A model generated the notes under the pieces. The model did not search any database. It saw only the letters and a program-made list of their open reading frames with translations, and had not been told where the DNA came from. Positions 43,638 through 54,000 of a stretch of DNA of 64,000 bases are shown one piece after another. The stretch's first letter is position 1; each line of letters opens with the position of its first letter. The position numbers and the translations under genes are program-made. Source of the stretch: Owenweeksia sp048267305 (GTDB taxonomy: Bacteria; Bacteroidota; Bacteroidia; Flavobacteriales; Schleiferiaceae); NCBI GenBank assembly GCA_048267305.1, contig JBLWXT010000001.1, positions 124,001-188,000 on the forward strand. Reading direction: 5' to 3'.

Positions 43638-46600
43638 TCATTTCTTTGTTCTTCCGGTGCTGGTGGTTGGTATCTTTCCTATTACCGTTTTTGTGGTTCC
43701 ACCAGTTTTCACACCTAACACGGTTTTTCCTGTACCAGAACTCACAGTTTTGCCAGTTCCCGTACCGCCAGTAGTTGTCTTGCCGGTTTTAATGCTGGTG
43801 GCAGAGGAAACTTTAATGTCTGTTTTGGAAAATGCCTCACCCATAGCTTTAAGGCTCGCATTGCTGATTCCGGTAATGGTGAGGGGTAGGTTAGCTAATG
43901 CTGTGCGAGCCACTATGCTATCCACGCCAAGGTCATTGGTAAGAAAACTGCTTGCAACCTTACTGTCTCTGCCCAGCGAATCAATTCGAACAGTATTGGT
44001 ACCTCTACCAACATTTATAGTGTTTGTTTTTGTACCTCCACCAGTAGTGTTGCCTCCACCGTTGTTTTTGAGTTGCGTTAGTAAGGTTTTCAAGTCTACC
44101 GTTACAGAAAATCCATTGCTGCACTTTCCTTTTTCAACTAATAAGGCCAATGTTTTGCGCGGCTCATTACTGCCGAATTGTAGTCCAACCTTGGGTCCGG
44201 GATTGGGAAGTTGATTTGTTTTTACTAACTCCTTGTTGCCATCATTCCAGGTGTATAGATCACAGGTGCGATCTATGGGTATCAGTTCCACAAAAATCGT
44301 CTGTCCTTCTGAATCAGTGGGGTTTACGCTAAATTCAGCATTGGGGCGCGTAATCAGAATCTGAATTTTTGCAGTGCGGCCATCTTTATCCGTATAGGTA
44401 AGCTCGTGTATTCCGGTTGGATTTGCAGCCGGGATAAATGAAAACTTACCATTATTTGCGTCCACGTTAAAGCTTCTGGTATTGGCTGATACTTTTCCAC
44501 CTTCGGGCTTGGTAGTAAGGTTTATCACTTCCTGGTTATCTGCGCAAAAGCTGGTTTCTCCATTTTCAGTTTCAAAAATTAAAGGCTCTGCGGCTATACT
44601 TAAATTGTGGGTTACTACATCAAAACAGGCTTTGTTGGTGGCCGTGAGCTTTACGGTAAGCTCGTTGCCGGGATTGGTTACAAAAAAGCGTACTAAATCC
44701 TTGTCTGTACTGGTTTGTCCATTTACCTCCCACAGGAATGTATCCGCATTTTGCGAGTCATTGGCAATGGTTAGGAATACGCCATTCGGGGTTTTAGTCA
44801 CGTTATTTTCCGTAAGGTCAAATTTGGCTGTTGGGGCCAAAACCACTTCCACCGTAAGGGATGCCGTTTTGCCCTCCACCTCGTAGGTCAGTGTTATAGC
44901 TCCCGGTTTTACACCTTTTGCGGTAGGGTTAAATCTCCAATCTCCATTTTCATCTTTAAATACACCATCACCTTTTACTTCTCCACCTTCAGGTGAAAGA
45001 ATGAAGGGATAGGTGGCTTCATCTCTATCCGGCTGACAAAACACGGTTTTTGGCAAACCTATAGTAGCCTTTACCTGTGGGAAAACATAGGTAACCGGAG
45101 GACAATCGGAGCAACAGATATAGGGAAGGGAGAAATCTCCAACCACAACTTTATTGGTAATGCGACTAATGTCAAGCGTAAGTTGATTGGCTGCTAAAAT
45201 ATCATCGCGGCTTATGGCGACACTGCCAATATTTAGATTGGTGGAAATTCCGCTAATGTCTCTGCTCAAATTTGTTATCGCTTCAATATGTCCACTACTT
45301 GCCTTGGCTGCACTTGAGGATGGATCTCCCAAAAGTCCTAATCGTGATGCGGGAGTATTGGCTTTTGTAAAAATTCCGGTTCGGCTGAGATTTGCACTTA
45401 GCACATTACCGGATAATGATGGGCGACTTACTGAGGGAGGTGCGGCAAAGTTTTGATCGTGATAGATTAATACAAATGTTCCACCCCTGGGAACGCCACC
45501 GGTATGTTCCAGTCCGGGGTGCGATTTTGCATATTCTGATAGCAGACTTTGCTGCATGATTTTCTTTAATCGATTTTGATATTCGTCAAATAGAGCTTTG
45601 AAGCGGCTGGTATTGCAGTCAAACACAAAGCGATCCAAATGATCGGAGATATCCTCTTCATTGCCCACTTTTTGGAAATCATCATTATCAAGATTTTCCT
45701 TGATTTTGGTTTTAAATTCCTCGGCTTTTTCAATCAGCGTGGTGTAGGTTTCCTCAAAATCATCATAATCAAGTTCATTGAGATTATCCGGAATGGCAAT
45801 TACCGCATCTTCAATTAGGGAGATCATTTGAAGTGGGTACTGAATCCGTAGGATAAGAGTGCCAACGGCTAAATTGGCAAAACTGGAAAACCTTCCAATA
45901 AAGGTGCTGAGCAGGTTTTGAATGTTATATGTGGTTTGTGAGGTTCCCACAAACTGTGTATTTACTATTTCGCCAATAGTCCCCATACGGCTTTGGCCTG
46001 TAGAGGCTTTTTTCATTATCTGACCATTTCCCGCACTGCTGCCGGTACCCGGGTTGTAATACTTGTAGCTGGATTTAGAATAATCCGAATAGTTAAATAC
46101 CGCTTTGGTTTTGGAAGATGAGGATGTTTTTGAGCCCATTGTATCCGCTTTTTCTGTTTTGGGCTGGTAGTCAATATCAGCAAAGTAGTTGCTTTCCTTT
46201 GTCAAGAAGCAAAGCATCTCTGCTCTGAGCGATGCATATCCACTATCCAAATCCTGAAAAAAGCAGGTTTGGTCAATTATGGGTTCATCCGGTACGCGCC
46301 CCAGTTTTAGAGCCACAATGTCAAACGGAAGTCCATATTGGTCGCGCTGCTGCTGGATGCTCTCCAGGGCCGTTTTATAGTTTTTGCCCAAATGCCCTTC
46401 AATCCTGAAAAAGTCATTTTGCCCCAATCGAAAGCTTAAAGGCTGCCGCGTGGCGATGAATCTTTCCTTTTTATTTGCCTCGGCATACTTTTCTGAATGA
46501 AAGGATAGGTTAGCGCTGGCCCTGCACTTACGCTTCTTGTCATAATCCCAGTGGCGGTACAGGTTGGTTTTGCTGTTTACCTGATAGTAGTAGGGTATGG

Positions 46601-47804
46601 CTCGCTGCGAAAGCGCGTACATGGTGCTCTTACTGGGCGTGATTTCAATATTGTCAACTGAAGGCACTTCAAAGGTTTGAAGCATTAAAATCAACCTTTC
46701 GTATAGGCAACGTACCTTTTGGGTAAGGTGGTTTGGTGAGTCATGGATGGGAGAGGGGTACCAACGATGACGGTAGATGGATGGCTCACAATCGCCATTA
46801 TCTATAACCTCGCCCAACATCAGGTGGCAACCAAAAAGGCTTTCATCGGGGCAGCACATGGACAGCAGATCGAAAGCCTCTTCCCTGAACTCATGATAGG
46901 CGTCTGTTAAGTCGTTTAAGTAATCATAAAAATACTGAAGAGATGTGGGGTTGTTCTTTGTAAGATTGTCATAGGCGTTAACAAGTGCCAGTTTTATTTT
47001 TTCCTCAGTAATCCGTTCATCTTGTATTCCTGCCAAAGCGGGCTGTAACAAATGCGAGGTGGCACCAATGGCCGAGGCCAGTTGAGGAATGCCGCTATTG
47101 ATGGAATTTACATAAATGCCCTGCAAGGTGCCAAGCTGAATGCCGGGCACTTGCGGAACCACCACTCTTTCAATGTACACTTCGGGCAAGTGAAATACGC
47201 CATTTACGGCATTCTCAAGCGTGTTTTCGGTTTGGGCACTTTTAAATCCTTGTTTGTTGGATATAAGTTGCCTTAAGGCGGATTTCTCAACAAGAAGTTT
47301 GCGGATGGTGAAAATGCGCTTCTTGCCTTTGTCATTACAATCCTCGGGGATGCAGTTTTTTAATTCCTCATCCAGTTTTTCCAGGTATAACACCACCGCC
47401 AATTCATTCAGTGTGTTTTCCGAAATGGTGGAAATAGGGGATACATCAATGCTTTCCTCCAAAGCGGCTTCTTCCTGCGTCAGCATTTCCATCAGGCGCA
47501 TTCCCTTTAGATCCGGATAGTCCACGGGATCCACATAGGCGTCTTCGCGGATATGGGTGCATATCGTTTCATCAAGTGCCACCAAATAACCTTCCGAGGT
47601 TATTCCGCAGCCCTTGCTAATAGTGATGTCCTTCCGTTTTCCGGATGATGAATAGCGGAGGTTTAGTCCGCAAACTATACCAATACCGATGAGTTTATTT
47701 CGCGTAAGCCGCTCCTGTTCTTCCAGGTAAATCACCAGGTCGTTGAGGTGCCCGGAGGTAAGCACCTGATCGGCTTCAAAAATGGGATATGTATTCGCTT
47801 TCAT
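43638..47804 (-). CDS. Large eCIS-associated fibre-like protein with SprB-type Ig/PKD repeats
   Basis: 1388 aa, no signal peptide, matching release inside an eCIS particle. The N-terminal region (FEADQVLTSGHLNDLVIYLE, GIGIVCGL, ISKGCGITSEGYLVALDE) belongs to a family found in Bacteroidota eCIS loci. Residues about 905-1240 hold Ig/PKD-like repeats with PEGGEVKGDGVF and PEGGKVSANTRSF blocks, like those of gliding adhesins. The last 110 residues are low-complexity Gly/Thr/Lys (TGTGKTVSSGTGKT). The gene lies between the wedge and tape-measure genes, where Afp13-like fibres occur. I infer a receptor-binding or envelope role; not proven. Confidence 0.6.
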   Translation of the reverse strand: MKANTYPIFEADQVLTSGHLNDLVIYLEEQERLTRNKLIGIGIVCGLNLRYSSSGKRKDITISKGCGITSEGYLVALDETICTHIREDAYVDPVDYPDLKGMRLMEMLTQEEAALEESIDVSPISTISENTLNELAVVLYLEKLDEELKNCIPEDCNDKGKKRIFTIRKLLVEKSALRQLISNKQGFKSAQTENTLENAVNGVFHLPEVYIERVVVPQVPGIQLGTLQGIYVNSINSGIPQLASAIGATSHLLQPALAGIQDERITEEKIKLALVNAYDNLTKNNPTSLQYFYDYLNDLTDAYHEFREEAFDLLSMCCPDESLFGCHLMLGEVIDNGDCEPSIYRHRWYPSPIHDSPNHLTQKVRCLYERLILMLQTFEVPSVDNIEITPSKSTMYALSQRAIPYYYQVNSKTNLYRHWDYDKKRKCRASANLSFHSEKYAEANKKERFIATRQPLSFRLGQNDFFRIEGHLGKNYKTALESIQQQRDQYGLPFDIVALKLGRVPDEPIIDQTCFFQDLDSGYASLRAEMLCFLTKESNYFADIDYQPKTEKADTMGSKTSSSSKTKAVFNYSDYSKSSYKYYNPGTGSSAGNGQIMKKASTGQSRMGTIGEIVNTQFVGTSQTTYNIQNLLSTFIGRFSSFANLAVGTLILRIQYPLQMISLIEDAVIAIPDNLNELDYDDFEETYTTLIEKAEEFKTKIKENLDNDDFQKVGNEEDISDHLDRFVFDCNTSRFKALFDEYQNRLKKIMQQSLLSEYAKSHPGLEHTGGVPRGGTFVLIYHDQNFAAPPSVSRPSLSGNVLSANLSRTGIFTKANTPASRLGLLGDPSSSAAKASSGHIEAITNLSRDISGISTNLNIGSVAISRDDILAANQLTLDISRITNKVVVGDFSLPYICCSDCPPVTYVFPQVKATIGLPKTVFCQPDRDEATYPFILSPEGGEVKGDGVFKDENGDWRFNPTAKGVKPGAITLTYEVEGKTASLTVEVVLAPTAKFDLTENNVTKTPNGVFLTIANDSQNADTFLWEVNGQTSTDKDLVRFFVTNPGNELTVKLTATNKACFDVVTHNLSIAAEPLIFETENGETSFCADNQEVINLTTKPEGGKVSANTRSFNVDANNGKFSFIPAANPTGIHELTYTDKDGRTAKIQILITRPNAEFSVNPTDSEGQTIFVELIPIDRTCDLYTWNDGNKELVKTNQLPNPGPKVGLQFGSNEPRKTLALLVEKGKCSNGFSVTVDLKTLLTQLKNNGGGNTTGGGTKTNTINVGRGTNTVRIDSLGRDSKVASSFLTNDLGVDSIVARTALANLPLTITGISNASLKAMGEAFSKTDIKVSSATSIKTGKTTTGGTGTGKTVSSGTGKTVLGVKTGGTTKTVIGKIPTTSTGRTKK

Positions 47805-47845
47805 AACGCGGTGTTTTATATTCTGTATGTTCTTACTTCAAGTTT

Positions 47846-48045
47846 TCACCCTTGCGGGGATGTTGTTGACTTTTTTACAAAGCACCCCCACGGGGTGCCG
47901 GCTACACGACTGATTTTTTTCTATTTACAAGCAACCCCTACGGGGTATTTATTCGTTTTTTAAGCTTCTGCATTGGTTTTCCAATCCCCTCCAACAGGCA
48001 ACACTGGCCTTGGCCAGTTAGCTGGGTCGAGCGAAGTCGAGACAT
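47846..48045. repeat. Array of short hairpin repeats in the eCIS operon
   Basis: Three CCCC-N3-GGGG type hairpins: one degenerate at 47846-47862, a perfect GCACCCC-CAC-GGGGTGC at 47882-47898 and ACCCC-TAC-GGGGT at 47934-47946, each after a T-rich TACAA(A)GCA lead. CTGGCC-TT-GGCCAG (48004-48017) and GTCGAGCGAAGTCGAGAC follow. They lie between the second wedge gene and the fibre-like gene and could act as weak terminators or mRNA stabilisers. Confidence 0.55.
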
Positions 48046-48052
48046 TTTATCT

Positions 48053-51034
48053 TCATATTTCAATATCATCGTCCAATGGTTTAAACTGCCCAAGCACAGT
48101 GTTGCCCAACATTACAGGGTTCTTATTTTCACTATCCACACAATCATGTAAATGAGCCAGTGGGTGTATGTTCTTAAGGTTTTGGATAATTTCTACAACG
48201 GCAGCGAGCTTATTTTTCAGGGCTGTTGGGTTGGGCTCTTCCTTAACTTGTTCTTCCAGCCAATTGCGCCAGGCTTTTTCAAAAACCTTCATTTGCTCCT
48301 GATCTATCCAGCAAATTTTAAGTCCAATATGAGCCGGGATTTCCAGTCGCATGGTACGTTCGGCAAATCGCCTGAACTCCATTGAGCGGAAGCGCTCGGG
48401 CCAATAGGGCAGCACCACCGACACCCTGAAGGAGTATGGGTCTTCCTCCCCACAGGTTAGGCAGTTTTTATCTAAACATACTTCCAACAGTCTGTCATCT
48501 GTGGTTTTTGGTCGAAGTAATAAATGTTCTACCAGGTGCATGCCTTCTTCGGTACATTCGTTTTTCAGGAGGTATTTCAGTTCCTCAATATTTTTGTCAC
48601 GAGCAGCTTCGGTTGGGTAAAACATACTGGTACCAATCACCTTGTTGTTTTTGGCAATCAGGTTGAAGTAAAAGGTGCCGTCTTCAGCAGTTTCTCTTTT
48701 GTATTGAGAGTCCAGCAATCCATTATCCTTTACGGAGGCAATTCCGTTTTTGGCGTTGTGCTCTTGGGTATATCCTTCGCTACGCAGCAATATATTTCCA
48801 TTGTAGGTTTTTACGCGGAAGCGGAATTCCTCGGATGCATCTTCATAAATTTCAAAGAGGTCATCTGTCGGGCTGCATTCGAGTTTTCTGGTATAGAAAT
48901 CATCAAAGCCCAAAAGGCGGCTTACGCGCTTTTCAAAACCCGAAACATTGGCAGTATTCCACAATTCATTTTCATCGGAGTAATCCAGTCCTTTTCCACG
49001 TTCGCTGCTCAGTTCCGGGTAGTCTCTCAAAAAACGGATTTTGTCTAAAATAAGTTCTTCCGGAGCCTCTGACTCTTTCAAAACATGAGTTAGCGCAGCA
49101 TATTCTGAAAATTGCTCTCCAAAACGGGCAATTAAGTGGTTTAAAAAGCGGTTACGCCTTTCGCGGAATAGAGATTCATCTTCAAAAAGCCCCGCCAGTT
49201 CTGACTTCAGGGCAACGGCATCCCTATAAAATTCACTTTCAAAGTCTCCTTCTATAGAACTTATGTTGTCCAGATATTGAGAGAAATAGGTGTGTTCTAC
49301 GCCCTCATTCCAGCTGTAAATGTTTTTAATGTTAGAAAGTTGGCTTAGGTAATTGGCCAATAACTGATCGAAAAACAAGAGATAGGATTTGAGCTGTTTG
49401 GCTTGCGCCATTCTCGCATTTTGTGCCTCTCGACTTAGGTTTTCATTCAGAGGTAATCCCTTTGCGCCAATTCCGTAAGTAAGCGGAAATTCGTTTTGTA
49501 CAGTGTAGTGTTCTTCCAGGTTTCGAAGTTTCCCCTCCGGTATGGCTAGGTCAGTGTCATGATCCAGTAAGGCCATGCGTTCTGTCATGCCGTTTAGCAT
49601 GTCCAGTTTTTCGAGGGTTTCCTCCAAATCGGCTATAAAGGGGATTTCGGATTTAAACAGTAAAAACTTGCTTTTACGAATAGCGAGCCGCGCTTTATGT
49701 CCATCAGATATGTCCAATGTCCACCTGCGACTGGTGGTCATTCGGTTACCCAATTCGTCATATTGGGTCATCATCAGATTTCGCACAGCCTTTACCCCAG
49801 GTATATCCATTATAATATTGATCATATCCGAAGCATAGAGGCAGGCGCCAAGCTTACTGTCGTTCAAATCTTCATCCAGAATGAACCCATGGTCAAGCAT
49901 AGGGCCTTCAAAAATTTCAGATGGCGAAAACCCTTTGTCTAAAAGGTCTTTAAGGGTATGAGCAGGTATGGGCGGAGAAAGATAAAGCTGCAACTCATGA
50001 TACACCTGTGCCTGAACAGTTTCGAGATCGGCATCGTTTTCGAGATCTAAATCGGCACAAATGGCTACATCCTCAATGGGCACGGTGTTGATGTCCAGAA
50101 AGTCCTCACATAAGTTTCGATTGGCCATCAGCTTACGTCTCGATTCGTCAATCAATTCGCCAATGCGTTTTAGCTTTTTCTGATATTTTGGGATAATTGC
50201 TCCAAAAGCGGTTTTCAGAAGTTCCGCCTCAATTTTATCAGAGGTGATTTCCGTTCCGTTTTTGTTGGATATGAAAGTGACTTTTACACCCAAAAGCTCA
50301 ATGCTTTTGCTGGCACCACCACTTTTGTAGTTTAGGGTAAGGTCGCCCTGCCAGTAGGTTTTCTTAAGTTGTGGATTGGCCACACTCAGGCTGTTAATGC
50401 TTTCTGCTTCTGCGAAAGCAAGAAGATCATCATTGTCTTTGTTCCATTTCGGCAGGAGTACTTCTACAGTCACTCCTTGCAGGTCTCCTCTAAAAATCTT
50501 GTGTAAAAGGAGGGCGGAATTGAGGTCGCCCACTTCGCGATCTTCACCCAACTCCAGTAGGACGTGGTAGAGCCCGCGCAATTTTACTTCGGTCAAATCC
50601 GGAAGCTGGGTGGTGATTAGCCTGCTTTCATCACAATCGGCCCAAAGCGTTACCTCGCCACGCTCGGCACAGGTGAACCATGCATTATCCACACCTAAAA
50701 TGTCAATAAGCAATTTGCGATAGTCCAGTTCAGTAAAGGCGCGGTTGGTTAGTATATTTTTTGCGGTGTGGAATTGAAATTTGTGTTCGCCCTCCGTAGC
50801 CTCGGCTACTATGTCTTTCATTTCAAATCCAGTACGGTATCCGAGGTCGGTAATGGCATACGCCATAACCTCCAGTATGGTAATCCCGGGGTCGTGGGTA
50901 TTAAAATCCGTCCATAGCTTTGTGGCGATGGTTTCCAGATACTTTAAGCCTTCCTGACGGAGGAAGTAGTAATCCTGACTTTCACGGAGACTTGGATTTT
51001 GCGATATGGTTATAGACTGGCTCACGTTACGCAC
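48053..51034 (-). CDS. eCIS baseplate wedge protein (Afp12-like, second)
   Basis: 993 aa. The first 60 residues (QDYYFLRQEGLKYLETIATK followed by DFNTHDPGITILEVMAYAIT) are the conserved opening of eCIS wedge proteins. It then follows a long multi-domain path rich in Leu and Glu. The gene overlaps the first wedge gene by 13 bases. Together the two are expected to form the six-fold baseplate around the spike. Length within the family range. Confidence 0.82.
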   Translation of the reverse strand: MRNVSQSITISQNPSLRESQDYYFLRQEGLKYLETIATKLWTDFNTHDPGITILEVMAYAITDLGYRTGFEMKDIVAEATEGEHKFQFHTAKNILTNRAFTELDYRKLLIDILGVDNAWFTCAERGEVTLWADCDESRLITTQLPDLTEVKLRGLYHVLLELGEDREVGDLNSALLLHKIFRGDLQGVTVEVLLPKWNKDNDDLLAFAEAESINSLSVANPQLKKTYWQGDLTLNYKSGGASKSIELLGVKVTFISNKNGTEITSDKIEAELLKTAFGAIIPKYQKKLKRIGELIDESRRKLMANRNLCEDFLDINTVPIEDVAICADLDLENDADLETVQAQVYHELQLYLSPPIPAHTLKDLLDKGFSPSEIFEGPMLDHGFILDEDLNDSKLGACLYASDMINIIMDIPGVKAVRNLMMTQYDELGNRMTTSRRWTLDISDGHKARLAIRKSKFLLFKSEIPFIADLEETLEKLDMLNGMTERMALLDHDTDLAIPEGKLRNLEEHYTVQNEFPLTYGIGAKGLPLNENLSREAQNARMAQAKQLKSYLLFFDQLLANYLSQLSNIKNIYSWNEGVEHTYFSQYLDNISSIEGDFESEFYRDAVALKSELAGLFEDESLFRERRNRFLNHLIARFGEQFSEYAALTHVLKESEAPEELILDKIRFLRDYPELSSERGKGLDYSDENELWNTANVSGFEKRVSRLLGFDDFYTRKLECSPTDDLFEIYEDASEEFRFRVKTYNGNILLRSEGYTQEHNAKNGIASVKDNGLLDSQYKRETAEDGTFYFNLIAKNNKVIGTSMFYPTEAARDKNIEELKYLLKNECTEEGMHLVEHLLLRPKTTDDRLLEVCLDKNCLTCGEEDPYSFRVSVVLPYWPERFRSMEFRRFAERTMRLEIPAHIGLKICWIDQEQMKVFEKAWRNWLEEQVKEEPNPTALKNKLAAVVEIIQNLKNIHPLAHLHDCVDSENKNPVMLGNTVLGQFKPLDDDIEI

Positions 51035-54000
51035 ACTTTTTCAATGGTTATATCATGTTCTTCTTGTGGCACCGAAACCAGGATGGATCTGCCGGTACTG
51101 GCAATAGCCTCTTTCACTTCCTTTCTTGGATTGTTGCCAATAATTTGGAAAATCCTCAAATCGCGGAGGTAGTTTACATATTCCCTTTCCTCTATGTAGT
51201 CCAGAATCACGGATTCATGCAGGCTTCCGCCAAAATCAATTCGCGCTTCTTCATCAAAGGCCCAGGGCGATAAAAATCGGGTGATGTCCTCTTTCAGTTT
51301 CTTTCTATAAAGGGTTTCGTCCAGTCCTTCGTGTAGCTCCACCACACACACTACCTGTACTTGCTCAAATTGAGGATTGTCTACAGTAAGGCTAGCCCAT
51401 TTGGAAGTATGTAGCTTTAGGAAATTTTCAATTTCATTTCGCAAGGCCTTGCTGGTGTATGGTTCCAGAGGATTGGCCGCCAGGTCACTTTTTGTGTTTG
51501 GAATTGGGATAATAGCCAAATGTCCTGGTCTTTTTTCGTTGTATACGTCTTGTCCGATTTGGGTATGCGGCAGGCATTTCAATTTATAAATGGCCGGAAA
51601 ATGTTCTAAAACCAGGTGTTCATAATCCCAAATGGTAATAGCCCGCTCCTTATGTCGCAGCCTTTCGCTTACACGGATGTAAAAGCTATCGTCAGCCTCG
51701 GCACTTCTGCCACCAAAGGAATTGAAGGGCTGTGATATCTTTTTGATGGAAGCATCCTTTACCACAAGCCCGCTTACGGTGCCCGCTTCAAGTGATGTGG
51801 CCAGAAAATTAGGGTCATTGTTTTTATCTACAAAAGTGGCCCTCACAGCTTGAGCCATTACGGCTATGGCTTCACTTACTCCATCGGTATCAGTTTCAAC
51901 GTGGGCCCTCAACCAGTGGTAGCCTTTGCTCAGTAATGTATTATCACTATTCATTCCTTTCGGGAAAGAGAAGGTGATGATGCCGCTTTTTACCAAATTG
52001 TCTGTAGTATCAGCCACTTCAATGTTTTGAAACGCTACCCAGTTGTTTTTACTGAGATAGCTCCAATGAACAGGGGGATTGTCTTTTAATGGATTTTCAC
52101 TGCCCTCTGCCAACTGAAATAAAATAGACAGATTTTGGGGTGGCTTTAAATCCTTAATACCAATATAAAAATGCCCTTCGCCAGCAAACTGAGGCAGTAG
52201 TGCGATGTTTTCGGAAGTGGCTAGCAGGTAAGGGTGCAGTTCATGCGCACCAAAAACTCCTGCGTGGAAAAACTGAGCAGTACGGTTTTCAAATGCTGCG
52301 GGCTGTAGTTTTTCATTTACCGGAAATGCCGTGAAATCAATGGTTTGTGCGGCAGTATAATTTAAGCTAACCGATGAAACTTCCGGGGTGAAGGGTTGCT
52401 CAGGCGCGGAGTGGGTATCGGGGTCAATAGCTGCGGAAGTAAGGAGGTTGGGATAATCCGAATGACCAAAATCGGGCTTTTGTAGTTTGAGTTTCATCAA
52501 TATGGTTTCTTCAAACTCATCTTCCACCAGGCCATCGTTTATGTTTTTAATGTTGTTGAGATTTGAGAAATCCTTTTCAAAAGTGCCAAGGCCTGATGTG
52601 CCACTGGCTTCCGTTAAGTATTGAATAAGAGGGTGGTTTGGGTCAAAGCTCCCGGGAAAAAGGAAAATCAGTAAGAAAATGAGCGAGATAAGCTCCTGTA
52701 GGGTTGTTTCACCTATGAAGTCGTAGGGATGAAATAGATCCAGAGTCTCACTACTTTGGTTGGGTGCAATTGGATAGCTCACCAAAACTTTATGAGTATT
52801 GCTTCCAATATTATAGGAGGTGTTGATATAGTCTGAAATTGACTTAAAGTACACCAGTTTATCATGCCCCAATCCGTGCTCCGGCAAGGTTTTCCACTCC
52901 AAAGCCACTTCCATGGAAGTGAGGTTTTTGGAAGCCGCCTCGCGATGTCCGATTTCTAAATAATCACCTTTTTTGGGCTGTGGCCCAAAAGGGAAAAATG
53001 GTTTGGATGGATCAATAGCACCAAAGGATGTTTCAACTTTTACATTAGTGGCGCCACTCACTCTGACCTCAAGATCAATTTTTTCTATTCTGATGTTCTT
53101 CAGCTGCTGATAAGGATAGGCGGTGTCTTTATCATTCCTCAATAGAACACGAACTAACGGAAGACTAGTGTTATATGCACCTCCGTGGATTTCGGAATCA
53201 TAGGGAAATGTAGGATCGGCATCTTCCGGCAGAAGAGCATAGAAATACAGCTTATCATCATTGGGTAAATCCAGGCCTCCGGGATCGCTAAGTGATAACT
53301 CTAACCAGCCTTTTTCTCCGGTAATTTCAGCTTTAAAGTGATCATGGCTAAAGCCGGATTGATCAATGGAGGAATCGGCATCAATGGCAATAACCAGCTC
53401 GCGGATGCCTTCTTCCAAAAACAGCATGGTGGAGGCAATGGCAAAACCTATTTCGGGCAATTGCATTTGGTTGGTGCCAAACTGTGGCCAACGTTTGTTT
53501 TCATCCACAGCTTCGAGTCCGTCTTGTGAATTGGCCACAGGAGCACTGTAAATCCTTTTCACTAAACGGGCTTCTTCATCTGGCGAGTGGCTGTCTTCCT
53601 TTTCCACCAAAACAGAATGCAGCAATGCCACACTTGCTTTGTTTAAAGCCGTGTCTTCCGCCACTTCATAGCTTAGGTTCTTGCCCAGGTCATCTTTTCC
53701 CGCTTTTAGCGGAGTGCCTTTTTCCAGGAGGTAGCTGTCTACATTTTTTTGTAATTCAAAAATGAGGTGGATATTATCCGCAATGGCTGGTTTTTTGGGG
53801 AGCGCCAGCACATCCTTATAGTAAAAGTCGAGATGCTGCTGGGTATAAGTGTTGAGGTGTTCATGAGCAAAATCCATCAACTTTAAAAAGCCCAGCAAAA
53901 GCGAAACGTGCGGTTGGTGTTCCTTATAAGTAGTGATGGATTCTTCAAAGTATTTACCCGCTGAACCTACTATTCTGCCCCAGATTTTGAAGATACGGTC

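Noticed and set aside
43638..43800. Gly/Thr-rich C-terminal repeat of the 1388-aa protein as a tandem DNA repeat
   Set aside because: The coding repeats are short and degenerate; they read as a low-complexity protein tail rather than a DNA repeat array.
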